64,000 nucleotides of DNA from Halococcus salsus (GTDB lineage Archaea > Halobacteriota > Halobacteria > Halobacteriales > Halococcaceae): the NCBI RefSeq assembly GCF_009900715.1, contig NZ_JAAAJC010000002.1:124001-188000 (forward strand), read 5' to 3'. Of the stretch, positions 45,215-54,668 are shown in pieces; position 1 is the stretch's first letter, and each line of letters begins with the position of its first letter. Below the pieces are notes generated by a model. That model saw nothing but the letters and a program-made list of their open reading frames with translations, was not told the origin of the DNA and did no database searches. The position numbers were made by a program, and so were the translations under genes.

Positions 45215-45522
45215 TGCAGCAGGCGCGCGTCCGTCTGGCCGGCACCAGCCCGGAAGACCTGGATGACATCTGCGACGACGTTCGCGAGATCGCCACCAAG
45301 ACGGGGGTCAACCTCAGCGGGCCGATCCCGCTCCCCACCAAGCAGCTCGAAGTCCCGGCGCGGAAATCACCCGACGGCGAAGGGACCGCGACGTGGGACC
45401 ACTGGAACATGCGGGTCCACAAGCGGCTGATCGACCTCGACGCCGACGAGCGCGCGCTCCGCCAGCTCATGCGGATCCAGGTGCCGAACGACGTCTCGAT
45501 CGAGATCGTCCTCGAGGACTGA
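45214..45522 (+). CDS. rps10: 30S ribosomal protein S10
   Basis: 102 residues with [23 protein letters not shown]-type segments and the conserved [20 protein letters not shown] helix. Small-subunit protein of the head. One-base overlap with the aEF1A gene; this pair is conserved in archaea. Confidence 0.97.
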   Translation: MQQARVRLAGTSPEDLDDICDDVREIATKTGVNLSGPIPLPTKQLEVPARKSPDGEGTATWDHWNMRVHKRLIDLDADERALRQLMRIQVPNDVSIEIVLED

Positions 45523-45589
45523 GTCCGGCCGAGCGCGTTTTTCGTTTTCCGACCCGTGCAGTTTTCTACCGCGAGTGACAACTGGGGCT

Positions 45590-46198
45590 ATGCGCGGGTT
45601 CGCCGACAGCCCGACCCTCCAGACCCTCGCGGTGATGGGGGTCGTGTTCGTCGTCCAGCAGGTCCTACAGTTGGTCGGGCTGATGGGGTTTTTCTTCGTG
45701 TTAAGCCCGTCCTTCTTCGTTCGGCCGTGGTCGTTGGTGACGAGCGTCTACGCCCACGCGAACCTCGCCCACCTGCTCGGCAACGCGCTCGTGCTCCTGC
45801 CGGTGGGGCTCGCGATCGAGTCGTTCACCTCGCGGGTCCGCTATCACGCCTTCTTCGTCGCGACGGGCGTGATAGCGGGTCTCAGCCAGGTCTTCCTCAC
45901 CGGGAGCGGCGTGCTCGGTGCGAGCGCAGCGATCTTCGCGCTGCTCGGCTACCTCGTCACGGGCAACCCGGTCTCGAACTCCGTGCTCGACCGCCTCGGT
46001 CTCAACCGACGCGTCCAGTTGGTGGTCTTCGGCGTGCTCGCGGTGCTCGTCACGGTGTTCACCGGCTCGCCGGGCGTCGCGCTGGTCGCCCACTTCACCG
46101 GCTTCCTGCTCGGGCTGGTGAGCGGGCGGCTGGGGTTGCTCGGGACGAACAAACCCCGACACAGAACGCAAGTTACAAACCGGCCGCCCGGGTACTGA
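45590..46198 (+). CDS. Rhomboid-family intramembrane protease-like protein
   Basis: 202 residues from the ATG at 45590 (an ATG at 45575 is possible). Six hydrophobic helices. The rhomboid pattern is visible: HANLAHLLGNALVLL (the HxxxN-like element), GVLGASAAIFALLGY with the candidate catalytic Ser in GASA, and VAHFTGFLLG with the candidate catalytic His. Ends 7 bp before tRNA-Ala. Confidence 0.85.
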   Translation: MRGFADSPTLQTLAVMGVVFVVQQVLQLVGLMGFFFVLSPSFFVRPWSLVTSVYAHANLAHLLGNALVLLPVGLAIESFTSRVRYHAFFVATGVIAGLSQVFLTGSGVLGASAAIFALLGYLVTGNPVSNSVLDRLGLNRRVQLVVFGVLAVLVTVFTGSPGVALVAHFTGFLLGLVSGRLGLLGTNKPRHRTQVTNRPPGY

Positions 46199-46205
46199 TG
46201 GATGC

Positions 46206-46277
46206 GGGCTCGTAGATCAGTGGCAGATCGCTTCCTTCGCAAGGAAGAGGCCCCGGGTTCAAATCCCGGCGAGTCCA
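46206..46277 (+). tRNA. tRNA-Ala (anticodon CGC), integration target
   Basis: 72 nt: acceptor GGGCTCG / CGAGTCC (one G-U), D stem GATC/GATC, anticodon stem CTTCC/GGAAG around loop TTCGCAA (anticodon CGC), variable AGGCC, T arm CCGGG-TTCAAAT-CCCGG, discriminator A. No CCA is encoded. The 3' 23 nt plus 3 flanking bases recur at 59573-59598 as attR, so the intact gene marks attL of the island. Confidence 0.96.
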
Positions 46278-46280
46278 TCC
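46255..46280 (+). other. attL core (26-bp direct repeat, tRNA-Ala 3' end)
   Basis: Starts with GGGTTCAAATCCCGG and runs 3 nt past the tRNA end (ATCC). Identical to 59573-59598. The preceding 14 nt of the tRNA (46243-46256) also recur near attR, at 59495-59508. The 209 bp between attL and the first island gene (46281-46489) show no gene. Confidence 0.9.
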
Positions 46281-46489
46281 TTCTAGAGCTTGAAACACAT
46301 GGCACAGACGGCATCCGGATAGGCTGCTATATCGTGTCCAACCCGTTCCGAGTTCAAGCGGAAAGGGCTGGGACTCATTCCAGATTGGGCTTCCCTGTGA
46401 GCTGACGCTTCTCTCTGTTCGTTCAAGACATAAAAGCGTGTGTGAGTCGTTGACTACACAGAGTGCTGGAACATCATAGGTTCAATACA

Positions 46490-47110
46490 CTAAGCAGCAT
46501 TCGTCGGCAATTCATCCTCATCACGTTCGTGGACATCATCGAAGGAGGCACTCGACTCATTGCCTGCCCATGCGATAGGAGTACCAAACGGTGTACAAAC
46601 ATCAATGACCTCCGCGATAGACTGAGACCGTCTCATCATCAACTTGACCGAGTCTGTCAATTCGACGTACCTTTCCACTGAGACACCGAGTGCATCAGCA
46701 CCCTGCTCGTTTTCCCATACTGGGTGCATTTCACCAAGCATGACAACGAAATCTGTCGGAGTGAGACCAGATGACCATTGGTAGTCCGCGATTTGGTCAA
46801 CCATCTCCAGTGTCCACTCATCAATAAAATCAGAAATCAATTGACAGGACTCTTCGTCAGTCAGTAGGTGGTCACTGACGTCGGTCTTAAATTCGAAGCT
46901 TGTTGGGTATCCATACCTTCCAGGTTCAGAGGTCGAAATATAGTAACTAATGTCTGGTTCGGATAAGCCAAAGCTCATCAACATGTCGTATTTCGATGTG
47001 GCATACAACATCCACTTGTTGACAACTCGTCTGAGAGCTATCTGCCGCCAAGTACTTGACAGTTCTCCGGGAGCGACCTGGTAGATGAGCGCTGCCATTC
47101 TATACTCCAT
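46490..47110 (-). CDS. Hypothetical protein of the island, 206 residues
   Basis: I recognise no family. The protein is acidic and mixed alpha/beta, rich in Tyr and Trp, and has no membrane segment. The start at 47110 was chosen because a TATATAA box at 47137-47131 lies 24 nt upstream, which makes a leaderless mRNA; an in-frame ATG at 47140 would overlap the TATA box. First gene after attL, leftward toward the tRNA. Confidence 0.6.
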   Translation of the reverse strand: MEYRMAALIYQVAPGELSSTWRQIALRRVVNKWMLYATSKYDMLMSFGLSEPDISYYISTSEPGRYGYPTSFEFKTDVSDHLLTDEESCQLISDFIDEWTLEMVDQIADYQWSSGLTPTDFVVMLGEMHPVWENEQGADALGVSVERYVELTDSVKLMMRRSQSIAEVIDVCTPFGTPIAWAGNESSASFDDVHERDEDELPTNAA

Positions 47111-47336
47111 GTCACATCTTCCTCGACCCGTTATATACATCTATTCATGTCAATTACCTTACTGTAGTGTAGGTCCGTGGAGTGTCTTTAACCAATTCTT
47201 ATCATTAGATTGAATAGTGTTGGATAAATGATTGTTTGTCTCCGAGATATCAAGGGGGGTGACATCACTACATCTCCGGTAGTCTCTCGGTAGAAATCGG
47301 CTACCGACGTGGTGAGCAGATGAGGGGCTGTACTCG

Positions 47337-47573
47337 CTATCTTTCCCAGACGGACTTTCTTTCGGATTTCTCCGATTTCCGCAACCGTCGCTCAAGTCGT
47401 TCATCTTCAATTCTCGCATCGTTGTTTCGTTCTGCAAGCAGCATTTCGGAGAGGGTACGTCCCTGGTTGTCGGTCTCGCCTGCGAGCTCGCCTGTGAATT
47501 CCGACGGATGAGGTACTCGCTCAACGACTGGCCCATCCTCAGTCTCTCGTACGGTGTATCGGTCGTTACACAT
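47337..47573 (-). CDS. Hypothetical acidic helical protein, 78 residues
   Basis: Starts MCNDRYTVRETEDGPVVERV and ends in a charged helix (RIEDERLERRLRKSEKSERK, about residues 54-73). No family is recognised. The separate longer frame overlapping it lacks haloarchaeal codon bias. The 226 bp between it and the previous gene (47111-47336) look non-coding. Confidence 0.5.
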   Translation of the reverse strand: MCNDRYTVRETEDGPVVERVPHPSEFTGELAGETDNQGRTLSEMLLAERNNDARIEDERLERRLRKSEKSERKSVWER

Positions 47574-47650
47574 GGTTCTTAGGAGGGTCTGTAAACTCTT
47601 GTAAGTATCGTGGATTTCTATGAGTTAGCCATGTAAGAATGGTGAGAAAT

Positions 47651-48373
47651 TCACAAATCGTCTTCTGTGAAAATCAGCTGTGTACTGTTTTCGTTGAGCC
47701 ATTCGGCACGAGCCTTGTACTCCGGGTCGTACTCGACGACGAGCGACCAGAAAGTCCCGTTGTGATTCGGCTCTCGGAGATGAGCGAGTTCGTGGACCAC
47801 GATGTAATCGATAATCTCGGATGGGGCCATCATCAGTCGCCAGTTGAGGCTCAGGGTTCCCGAAGTCGAACAACTCCCCCATCGCGTTCGTTGGTTGCGT
47901 AGTTCGATACTCTTGTACTCGACACACATTTCGTCAGCGTAGTGGTCGGCGCGCTCCTCGAACGTCTCCCGAGCCTTCCGTCGATACAACGTTTCCAACG
48001 CTCGTTGTACCGACGTCTGCTCAACGTGATGCCGCGCGAGTTTGAACGCCCCTTCTTCGACCGTCGACGCGGGCCGATGCTCGACAACGATTTCGTGCGG
48101 GTCGCCGAAGTACGGGAAGGTCGCGCCTGCCTCAAAGGTCCGGTCCGGTATCGTCTCTCGAAAAGAGTCGTACTTCTGTTTCTTCTCCATCACCCACGCG
48201 GCATTCTCGGCGAGTAGCTCCTCGGGGTCAGTCTCCGAATCTCGTGGCAGGACGACCACCACGTCGTGGATGTCGATGTCGATTCGTGGGTCGTCGGCCT
48301 CGTCGCTTCGGCGCACCTCGTAGGAGACTGTCTCACCGAACAGGTCGACCTCTCGCGGAGCCGCTTCAGGCAT
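47651..48373 (-). CDS. YgjP-like zinc metallopeptidase (DUF45/M48 family)
   Basis: 240 residues. A beta-rich N-terminal part is followed by NQRTRWGSCSTSGTLSLNWRL and the zinc motif HELAH at 194-198, with the third ligand His204 in EPNHNGTFW. COG1451 proteins of this type often accompany type I restriction-modification genes; the function is unproven. Its start overlaps the hsdR stop by 8 nt, so it is part of that operon. Confidence 0.88.
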   Translation of the reverse strand: MPEAAPREVDLFGETVSYEVRRSDEADDPRIDIDIHDVVVVLPRDSETDPEELLAENAAWVMEKKQKYDSFRETIPDRTFEAGATFPYFGDPHEIVVEHRPASTVEEGAFKLARHHVEQTSVQRALETLYRRKARETFEERADHYADEMCVEYKSIELRNQRTRWGSCSTSGTLSLNWRLMMAPSEIIDYIVVHELAHLREPNHNGTFWSLVVEYDPEYKARAEWLNENSTQLIFTEDDL

Positions 48374-51320
48374 AGTTCTCGATGAGATAGCTCCGGGTCG
48401 CGTCCACGAACTCGTCGTCGTTCATTAGCGCTGGCTTCTTGTGTTTCTTCACCAGCGTATCGAGAAGCAATTTTTCTATCTCCCTGACTGTGCTTTGGTT
48501 GGTCTGCCAACCGGGATAGCTTCGGTCGACGCGCTCTTCGAACTCTTCGCTGATGCCCTCGGCAATCTCCTCGGCCAATTCGTCGTTCTCGATGATGTCG
48601 GTCTCCTTGTCGGTCAAATGCGTGTAGATAGCGAACTCCGCATCCGACATCCCCCGTTCTCCGGCTTCCCTCTCGACTTCCAAGACCTCCCCTTCGACTG
48701 ATTTCAGCGCTTCGACCGCTTCGGGGTCGGCCATTCCACCGCTCTGCCAGCGTTCAACGATGTCGTTGACGCGCTCGCTCAATCGTTTGTAACGGGGGTT
48801 CTGGCCCGTCCGTGGATGCAGGTGTTCCCGAGTTGCGTGCGCGACCTGTGAGGCTTTCACACCGGGGTTATCCAGACCCTCTACTTCGTCGAGATACTCC
48901 TCGCCGAGCTTGTACATCGGGAAGTCGCGGCGTATCTCTTCGATGTCGACATTTTCGTCGAGGATGTCCCGCGTCTTCTGGGCCATGTCCTCCTCGGGAG
49001 CATCGTCGCCTGCGGTGGTCCGCTGGAAGGCTATCTGTATTTTACCCAGCCACTTGTATTGGTCCTGAATCCCTTGGTTGATGAGACGCTTGTCAGGTGC
49101 TACCGACTCGTAGAGGTCCTGAAGTCGTCGGAAGCCTTGCTTGAACTCACGGCGTTCCGGGTGGGTGCTGATTCGTTCGATGGCGTCGTTGGCTGCTTCC
49201 TGACTGTCGTTCTTCGGGATGTCGTCGAAGATGTCCATGACCGTTTCGACCTGACTCACGAGGTCCTCGAAGAGTTCTTTCTCGTCCTGAGCAGCGTAGG
49301 CCTTGGTCTCCGCGTCGTAGTCGAGCGCCTCGTCGATGTTCTCGAAGACCCCTTGGAAGTCGATGATTTCGCCGTTCTCCTTGCCATCGGCGGGACGGTT
49401 CGTCCGCGCGATGGCTTGCATCAGGTTGTGGTTCTTGAGGTTCCGGTCGAGGTACATCGTTTTCAGGACTGGAGCGTCGAATCCCGTCAAGAGCATATTG
49501 TGAACGACGAGGAGCTTCGGCGAATCTTCCTTCTTGAAATCCTGTACGATATCGTCTCTCTCCTCGGAATCCGTGTGGAACTGACGAATCAGCTCGGGGT
49601 CGTCCTTCGTCGCGGTATACAGCACCTCCACGTTCTTTTCGCCAAATCGCTCGATAAGTCGCTGGCCGTACATTGCCGTAGAGCGACGGCTGGGCGTCAC
49701 GACCATGCCCTTCCAGCCGTTCGGCGCGACGTGTTTGGTGTAGTGCCGTTCTATTTCCTCGACAGTCCTATCGACCCGTGGCGAGAGTTCTGCCAGCGTC
49801 TTCGCCGTGACCTGCTCGCGGATGAACTCGCGTTTCTCGTCGGTGGTCATCGTCCTGAACTCGTGTTCGAACTCCTCGTCGAGACCCGCCTCGTCGATGT
49901 CCCACTCCATCTCGTGGCGGAGCGTGAAGTACACAGGTAAAATCAGGCCGTCGTCGATGCCCTGCTTAACCGAGTAGCGGTGAAGGTACTCCTCACCTTC
50001 AGGCGAGAACTCTCGGAAGGTGTTGCGTTCGTTCTCGCGTTCACCCTCACGGACAGGCGTACCGGTGAAACCGAAATGAGAACACGTGGGAAGCGCGGCG
50101 TCAAGGCGACTCCCGAGGTCAGCCTCCATGAAGCGGTGGGCCTCGTCACTCATCACGATTACCTCGTCGTTGCCCTGAACATCCGGGTCGACATCGGCGA
50201 ACTTCTGGATGGTCGTGAGGACAAGCTGGCTCTGACCCTCCTCGATGAGTTGTTCGAGGTGAGAAATCCGCTCGGCAACGGTCCACTGTTCGAGCGAGAG
50301 GTTCGCCAGCTGGTCGCGCATTTGGCTGTTGAGCTTGTCTGTGTCGACGATGATGAAGACCTGGGGATTCGTCACAACGTCGCGTGAGAGAAGGTTCTGG
50401 GCCGCATAGAGCATCGTGAAGGACTTGCCAGACCCCTGGGTGTGCCAGATGAGGCCTCGGTTGTGCTCGCCCTCTCGCACTCTATCGAGAATAGCGTTGA
50501 CCGCGTAGTACTGCATATATCTCGGAACGATTTTGGCGTCGCCGCCGGTTCGGCGCTCGTAGAACACGAAGTTCTTCACGAGGTCGAGGACCGTCTCGGG
50601 GTTACAGAGCGCTTGCGTGGCCTGCTTCATCCCGTTGTCGTCCTCGTAGAGTGCCGGCGCATCGTTCCATGGTTGGTAGAAACCCTTGGGTGCGCCGACC
50701 GCGCCGTAGCGGAGTTCCATTGTGTCGGCGGCGATATTGAACAGACCGGGAACAAACAGCCGAGGAACGTCCTCTTGATAGTCGAGAAGGTCCCTCACGG
50801 CGTCTTTCCAGTGGTTGTCCTGTGCTCGGCTCTTGAGTTCCATCGTCACCAGCGGGATGCCGTTGACGAAGAGATTCACGTCTGGACGGATGGTGGTCTC
50901 ACGGGAGACCGAAAACTGATTGGCGGCATGAAAGCGGTTGTTCTCGGGGTTCTCGTAGTCTATCAGGTCGACGTAGATGGTCTTGCTCACGCCGTCAGCA
51001 CGCTTGACCGAGAAGGTCTTGCCCTTCGTGAGGAGTTGGTGGAACGCTTGGTTGCCGTCGAGGAGGTTTTCGTGGTCGAGGTCGCGTTTCAGCGAGGAGA
51101 TGAATTTCTCGACGTTTGCTTTGGTTACGTCATCGTTGAGCGCGACGACCTGTTCGGCGAGGAGGTCCCAGTAGATGACTTCGTTCGTTCGGCGTTCGTA
51201 TCGCTCGTCGAGGACTCGCGCACCCCGTCCGCCGTCCTGACCGTGTGTCTCCCACCCGATGCCGTCGAGCCACGAGAGTAGGGAGCGCTCGACGCCGCCC
51301 TCGTTCGGCGTGCTAATCAT
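48366..51320 (-). CDS. hsdR: Type I restriction enzyme, HsdR (restriction/translocase) subunit
   Basis: 984 residues from the ATG at 51320. A PD-(D/E)xK nuclease domain near the start (RPDVNLFV, then the ELK of MELKSR near residue 160) is followed by a superfamily 2 helicase: Walker A HTQGSGKSF near 292, DEAH near 391, GFTGTPV and the C-terminal helicase motifs (NMLLTGFDAPVLKTMYLDR, QAIARTNR). Cuts unmethylated DNA after ATP-driven translocation. All motifs look intact. Confidence 0.96.
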   Translation of the reverse strand: MISTPNEGGVERSLLSWLDGIGWETHGQDGGRGARVLDERYERRTNEVIYWDLLAEQVVALNDDVTKANVEKFISSLKRDLDHENLLDGNQAFHQLLTKGKTFSVKRADGVSKTIYVDLIDYENPENNRFHAANQFSVSRETTIRPDVNLFVNGIPLVTMELKSRAQDNHWKDAVRDLLDYQEDVPRLFVPGLFNIAADTMELRYGAVGAPKGFYQPWNDAPALYEDDNGMKQATQALCNPETVLDLVKNFVFYERRTGGDAKIVPRYMQYYAVNAILDRVREGEHNRGLIWHTQGSGKSFTMLYAAQNLLSRDVVTNPQVFIIVDTDKLNSQMRDQLANLSLEQWTVAERISHLEQLIEEGQSQLVLTTIQKFADVDPDVQGNDEVIVMSDEAHRFMEADLGSRLDAALPTCSHFGFTGTPVREGERENERNTFREFSPEGEEYLHRYSVKQGIDDGLILPVYFTLRHEMEWDIDEAGLDEEFEHEFRTMTTDEKREFIREQVTAKTLAELSPRVDRTVEEIERHYTKHVAPNGWKGMVVTPSRRSTAMYGQRLIERFGEKNVEVLYTATKDDPELIRQFHTDSEERDDIVQDFKKEDSPKLLVVHNMLLTGFDAPVLKTMYLDRNLKNHNLMQAIARTNRPADGKENGEIIDFQGVFENIDEALDYDAETKAYAAQDEKELFEDLVSQVETVMDIFDDIPKNDSQEAANDAIERISTHPERREFKQGFRRLQDLYESVAPDKRLINQGIQDQYKWLGKIQIAFQRTTAGDDAPEEDMAQKTRDILDENVDIEEIRRDFPMYKLGEEYLDEVEGLDNPGVKASQVAHATREHLHPRTGQNPRYKRLSERVNDIVERWQSGGMADPEAVEALKSVEGEVLEVEREAGERGMSDAEFAIYTHLTDKETDIIENDELAEEIAEGISEEFEERVDRSYPGWQTNQSTVREIEKLLLDTLVKKHKKPALMNDDEFVDATRSYLIENYA

Positions 51321-51415
51321 GGCTCTCGTTCGGATAGCACTCACATGGTTCTGTCGGTGAAACGGAGAAACAAAGCATTGGCTTCGTTCATCACGATGAG
51401 TGAACGTGATGGTCT

Positions 51416-51797
51416 GTGGATTTAGACGTTATTGACGACGTGGAGGCGGACGTCTCGATGGAGCGCGAACTCGAAGCCGAGGGGGTGGCGCTCGTGATGC
51501 CAGCGATGACCGTGTTGGAACTCTACATTGGCGTGGGAAAGGTTGCGAACACGCCCGCCGAGCGTCGGACCGTCGAGGCAGTGCTTAATTCGTAGTTAGT
51601 GGTGTCGATGACGCCATCCACCACTCGGCGTGCCGGACGACTCCTCGGCAAGCGGATGGACGACGGTGCGGACGGTCCCGGCATCAGGAGGATGATGCGG
51701 CAATCGCCGCGAAGCCATCGAACGCGACAAACCGGTTCTCGCTGGTGATTCGCACTTCGGGACGATTCCCAGCGTCACGCTTGAAACCTATCGGTGA
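51416..51797 (+). pseudogene. Decayed vapC-like PIN-domain toxin
   Basis: The first part (GTG 51416 to TAG 51595) encodes VALVMPAMTVLELYIGVGKV, typical of the VapC core. After the stop, pieces in shifted frames resemble the rest: a RRAGRLLGKRM-like helix, EDDAAIAA, and finally EAIERDKPVLAGDSHFGTIP with VTLETYR ending at TGA 51797. At least one stop and two frameshifts are needed. The N-terminal Asp motif is damaged, and no vapB is adjacent. It lies opposite in strand, exactly between hsdS and hsdR. Confidence 0.75.
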
Positions 51798-51798
51798 G

Positions 51799-53118
51799 TC
51801 AGCCGTGCGCCAGCACGTCGTCGAGAACCTCAATGTCCACGTCGTCGGTGCGGACCTCGCCTGAAAGGAGGTCCTGCATTAGGCCCTGTTTGAGGCGCTT
51901 GAGTTGAGAAATATACTCATGAGAGTCCATGAAAGTTTTCTGAACTTCTTCAAGACTCTCTGCGATTTCTTTCTGCTCTTCCTTTGGAGGTATCGCAATA
52001 ACGAGGTTGTCCAAATCGTCACTGCTCACTGAATCAAAGGTACTTCCGATAGCGATTGATTTCACGTACCGTTCACGCCTTCGGAGGTGGTGGTAGAGAT
52101 ATTCCGGTAGTATAGAGTCACCTGCTGAGATAGCGGCGAGTCCCCGTCCGATACAGCAGTTTCTGTCTGCCATGTTCACTTGTCCGACGTATGTCCCTCG
52201 AATGGTCATCAGTGTGCTACCTTCTTCGGCCGTCTTTACTGGATTTGAGCACCACCTATTATGGGAAGGACTGCGAAGACCAAACTCGTTGTTTGCTTGA
52301 AAGAATGGAAGACCGTCACCAGACTCGTTGTAGTATTCTGATTTCGGTGATGACCCCATTGTAATGGTGCATTCTTCACCCATCAGCCCACTTTCCCAGT
52401 AATCCGGTATGCTTCCTACGGTCGGGACCTCATCATAATCGCAATCAAGACGCTCTCCCGAAAACAGACTTTGCAGAAGTCCATCGTCAACACGTTTTGT
52501 CTGCTCGATTATCTCCTCAGTCTTCTGAATCGTTTGGTCGACGGCGTAGAGTATAGTGGCGATTTTGCGCTGCTCTTCGAGTGACGGAGTTGGTAGGTTC
52601 ACATCCCGAATATTCGACTGAGATAGATGTTTCACAGTCGTCCCCGCTATTGATTTTTGTATGTAGAACAGCGGTTTTTCAATCCCATATCGGAGGAATA
52701 TCTTGTTGTACTGCTTTGTGGGTTCTATCTTACATACTCGCTGGTTCAAGAGAGATTTCGGACCTGACCATAGGTGCGGCTCAAATTCTCCGTCCATTCC
52801 CACGAGCAGGTCGTCAGCTTCGATGAGATATTTTGAATCGTACTCGCCAGTGAAATTCAGGGTTGTTTTATCAGTTCCGAGGTCACGAATCCTAATCAGA
52901 GGAACACCTCCCTCATCGGCGAAGTCCTTAGATGAGAAGTTGTTACCAGTGAGTAAGTCTATATCAGAACCAATATTATTAACATTCCACTCGTCAGGAA
53001 CGTAGTCCAGAGTTGACCATGCGACTCCTTTAATCAGTCCATCATTTGGCTGGTTAGCGACATCGTTACTCGCCTCACTTTCATCTGTGAACTCGTCCAG
53101 TGATGCCTCCTCACTCAT
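51799..53118 (-). CDS. hsdS: Type I restriction-modification specificity subunit HsdS
   Basis: 439 residues with two target-recognition domains (about 25-165 and 215-375), each followed by a conserved helix pair. The first helix region is LPTPSLEEQRKIATILYAVD, the second is IPPKEEQKEIAESLEEVQ, each ending in LQSLFSGE or MQDLLSGE. The two half-domains set a bipartite DNA target. Start overlaps the hsdM stop by 8 nt. AT-rich relative to hsdM, as expected for exchanged recognition domains. Confidence 0.95.
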   Translation of the reverse strand: MSEEASLDEFTDESEASNDVANQPNDGLIKGVAWSTLDYVPDEWNVNNIGSDIDLLTGNNFSSKDFADEGGVPLIRIRDLGTDKTTLNFTGEYDSKYLIEADDLLVGMDGEFEPHLWSGPKSLLNQRVCKIEPTKQYNKIFLRYGIEKPLFYIQKSIAGTTVKHLSQSNIRDVNLPTPSLEEQRKIATILYAVDQTIQKTEEIIEQTKRVDDGLLQSLFSGERLDCDYDEVPTVGSIPDYWESGLMGEECTITMGSSPKSEYYNESGDGLPFFQANNEFGLRSPSHNRWCSNPVKTAEEGSTLMTIRGTYVGQVNMADRNCCIGRGLAAISAGDSILPEYLYHHLRRRERYVKSIAIGSTFDSVSSDDLDNLVIAIPPKEEQKEIAESLEEVQKTFMDSHEYISQLKRLKQGLMQDLLSGEVRTDDVDIEVLDDVLAHG

Positions 53119-54604
53119 AGTTCAGCGCCTCCATGTGCTGGGTCATCCGAGCCTCAATCTCGTCGCGCTCAGCCTGCAACTCCCGGAGCGTCGCTAACTC
53201 CTCGCGCACATCGATGTCCTCCTCGGGTTCAGTGGTGTCGACGTAGAGCGCGATGTTGAGGTTGTAATCGTTCTCGCGTATCTCCGAGAGTGACACCGTT
53301 CGGCTGACGCGCTCCTCGGTGGTCCACTCCCGGACGCTTTGCACGATGTGCTCGACACCCTCATCCGTGAGTTCGTTCTGATTCGATAGGTCGTCGTAAA
53401 ACGCTTTGTCGGCGGCGTGGACGAACTGGACTTCACCCTCCCGGTCGGCGGGCTTATCGGTGTTCAACACCAGAATCGCCGACGGAATCGAGTTGTTCTG
53501 GAAGAGGTTCTCGGGCAACCCCACGATGGCCTCCACAAGGTCGTTTTCGAGCATCGGCTCGCGATACTTGCTTTCGTGCTTTCTGAACAAGACCCCATGC
53601 GGGATGACAATGGCGGCCTTTCCACCCACGCCGTCGTGGTTAGGCGTCTTGAGCTGCTTCGCCATGTGCATGATGAAGGCGTAGTCACCACGGTCGGCTC
53701 GTGGGAGCTTCTCAGCCCAGTCGAACCGGCCATACGGGTCGTCCTGAAGGTCGTCCTTCGCCCAGTTCGCCGAGAACGGGAAATTGGCGAGAACTCGGTC
53801 GAAGCGCTGCAACGCCTCCCCGTTGGTGAACTGCGGCGCAGAAAGCGAGTCCTCACGCTCGATGTCCCCGCTAAGTGCGTGGATGGAGAGGTTCATCCGA
53901 GCGATGGCCGCGATGTCGGGGTTGATTTCCTGCCCCGTGAACGTGAGCTTCGAGGGGTCGCCACCTTGCTCTCGATAGTACCGTGCGGCCTCGATGAGCA
54001 TCCCACCGGAGCCAGCCGTCGGGTCGTGGAAGCTTTGCCCGTCCTCGAAGTCATCGACAAGCTGGACGCACAGCTCGACGATGTGCGGCGGTGTGAAGAA
54101 CTGACCTCCAGATTTGCCTTCCTCCTCGGCAAAGTGACGAACCAGGTCCATGTATGCCTCGCCGAGCAAGTCCGGCGGCACGTTGTCGCGGTCAAGGTCG
54201 TACTTGCTGAGGTGCTCGACGAGCTTCCCGAGGCGGTCGTCGTTGAGCGCGTCGGCGTCGATGTAGTCGGCACGGAACAGGCCTTGTAGCTCAGGGTTCT
54301 CTTCGGTCAGCGCGTCGAACGCTTCGTTGAGCGCTTGGTCGACGTTGTCGTTGACTGCCCGGAGGTCTTCCCAGAGATACCCTTCTGGAATGACCGGCGT
54401 ATCGAATAGGTTCGGGCGTCGGGCGAAGTCCTCTCCGTACTCATCGAGGTTCTCCTGATACTGCTTTTCGAATTCGTCGGAGATTGTCTTGTAGTAGACC
54501 AGCGGGAGAATGTAGTCCTTGTAGTCCGTCGAGTCCACTGCGTCTCGGATAATGTCCGCGCACTCGAACAGGTGCGAGTCGAGTTCGGTAAGCGTAAGCG
54601 GCAT
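53111..54604 (-). CDS. hsdM: Type I restriction-modification DNA methyltransferase HsdM
   Basis: 497 residues from the ATG at 54604. An N-terminal helical HsdM_N domain precedes a Rossmann-fold N6-adenine methyltransferase: motif I DPTAGSGGM near 191, motif IV NFPF near 271 in place of NPPF (a variant also seen in other HsdM). The C-terminal coiled helix (about 455-490) docks HsdS. Protects host DNA and sets the epigenetic mark. Confidence 0.95.
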   Translation of the reverse strand: MPLTLTELDSHLFECADIIRDAVDSTDYKDYILPLVYYKTISDEFEKQYQENLDEYGEDFARRPNLFDTPVIPEGYLWEDLRAVNDNVDQALNEAFDALTEENPELQGLFRADYIDADALNDDRLGKLVEHLSKYDLDRDNVPPDLLGEAYMDLVRHFAEEEGKSGGQFFTPPHIVELCVQLVDDFEDGQSFHDPTAGSGGMLIEAARYYREQGGDPSKLTFTGQEINPDIAAIARMNLSIHALSGDIEREDSLSAPQFTNGEALQRFDRVLANFPFSANWAKDDLQDDPYGRFDWAEKLPRADRGDYAFIMHMAKQLKTPNHDGVGGKAAIVIPHGVLFRKHESKYREPMLENDLVEAIVGLPENLFQNNSIPSAILVLNTDKPADREGEVQFVHAADKAFYDDLSNQNELTDEGVEHIVQSVREWTTEERVSRTVSLSEIRENDYNLNIALYVDTTEPEEDIDVREELATLRELQAERDEIEARMTQHMEALNYE

Positions 54605-54668
54605 ACTACAACGCATCAGCCTATCGGGCCTTAGCTTTCATGGATTACAGGCTATTGATGAGACTCGG

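Noticed and set aside
47159-47536. A 125-residue frame in the island, minus strand
   Set aside because: It overlaps the better-looking 78-residue gene in another frame and has Ser/Asn/Thr-rich composition without haloarchaeal acidity.
53780-53800. HsdM inactivated because motif IV reads NFPF instead of NPPF
   Set aside because: The NFPF variant occurs in other type I methyltransferases and all other motifs are intact, so loss of function cannot be claimed.
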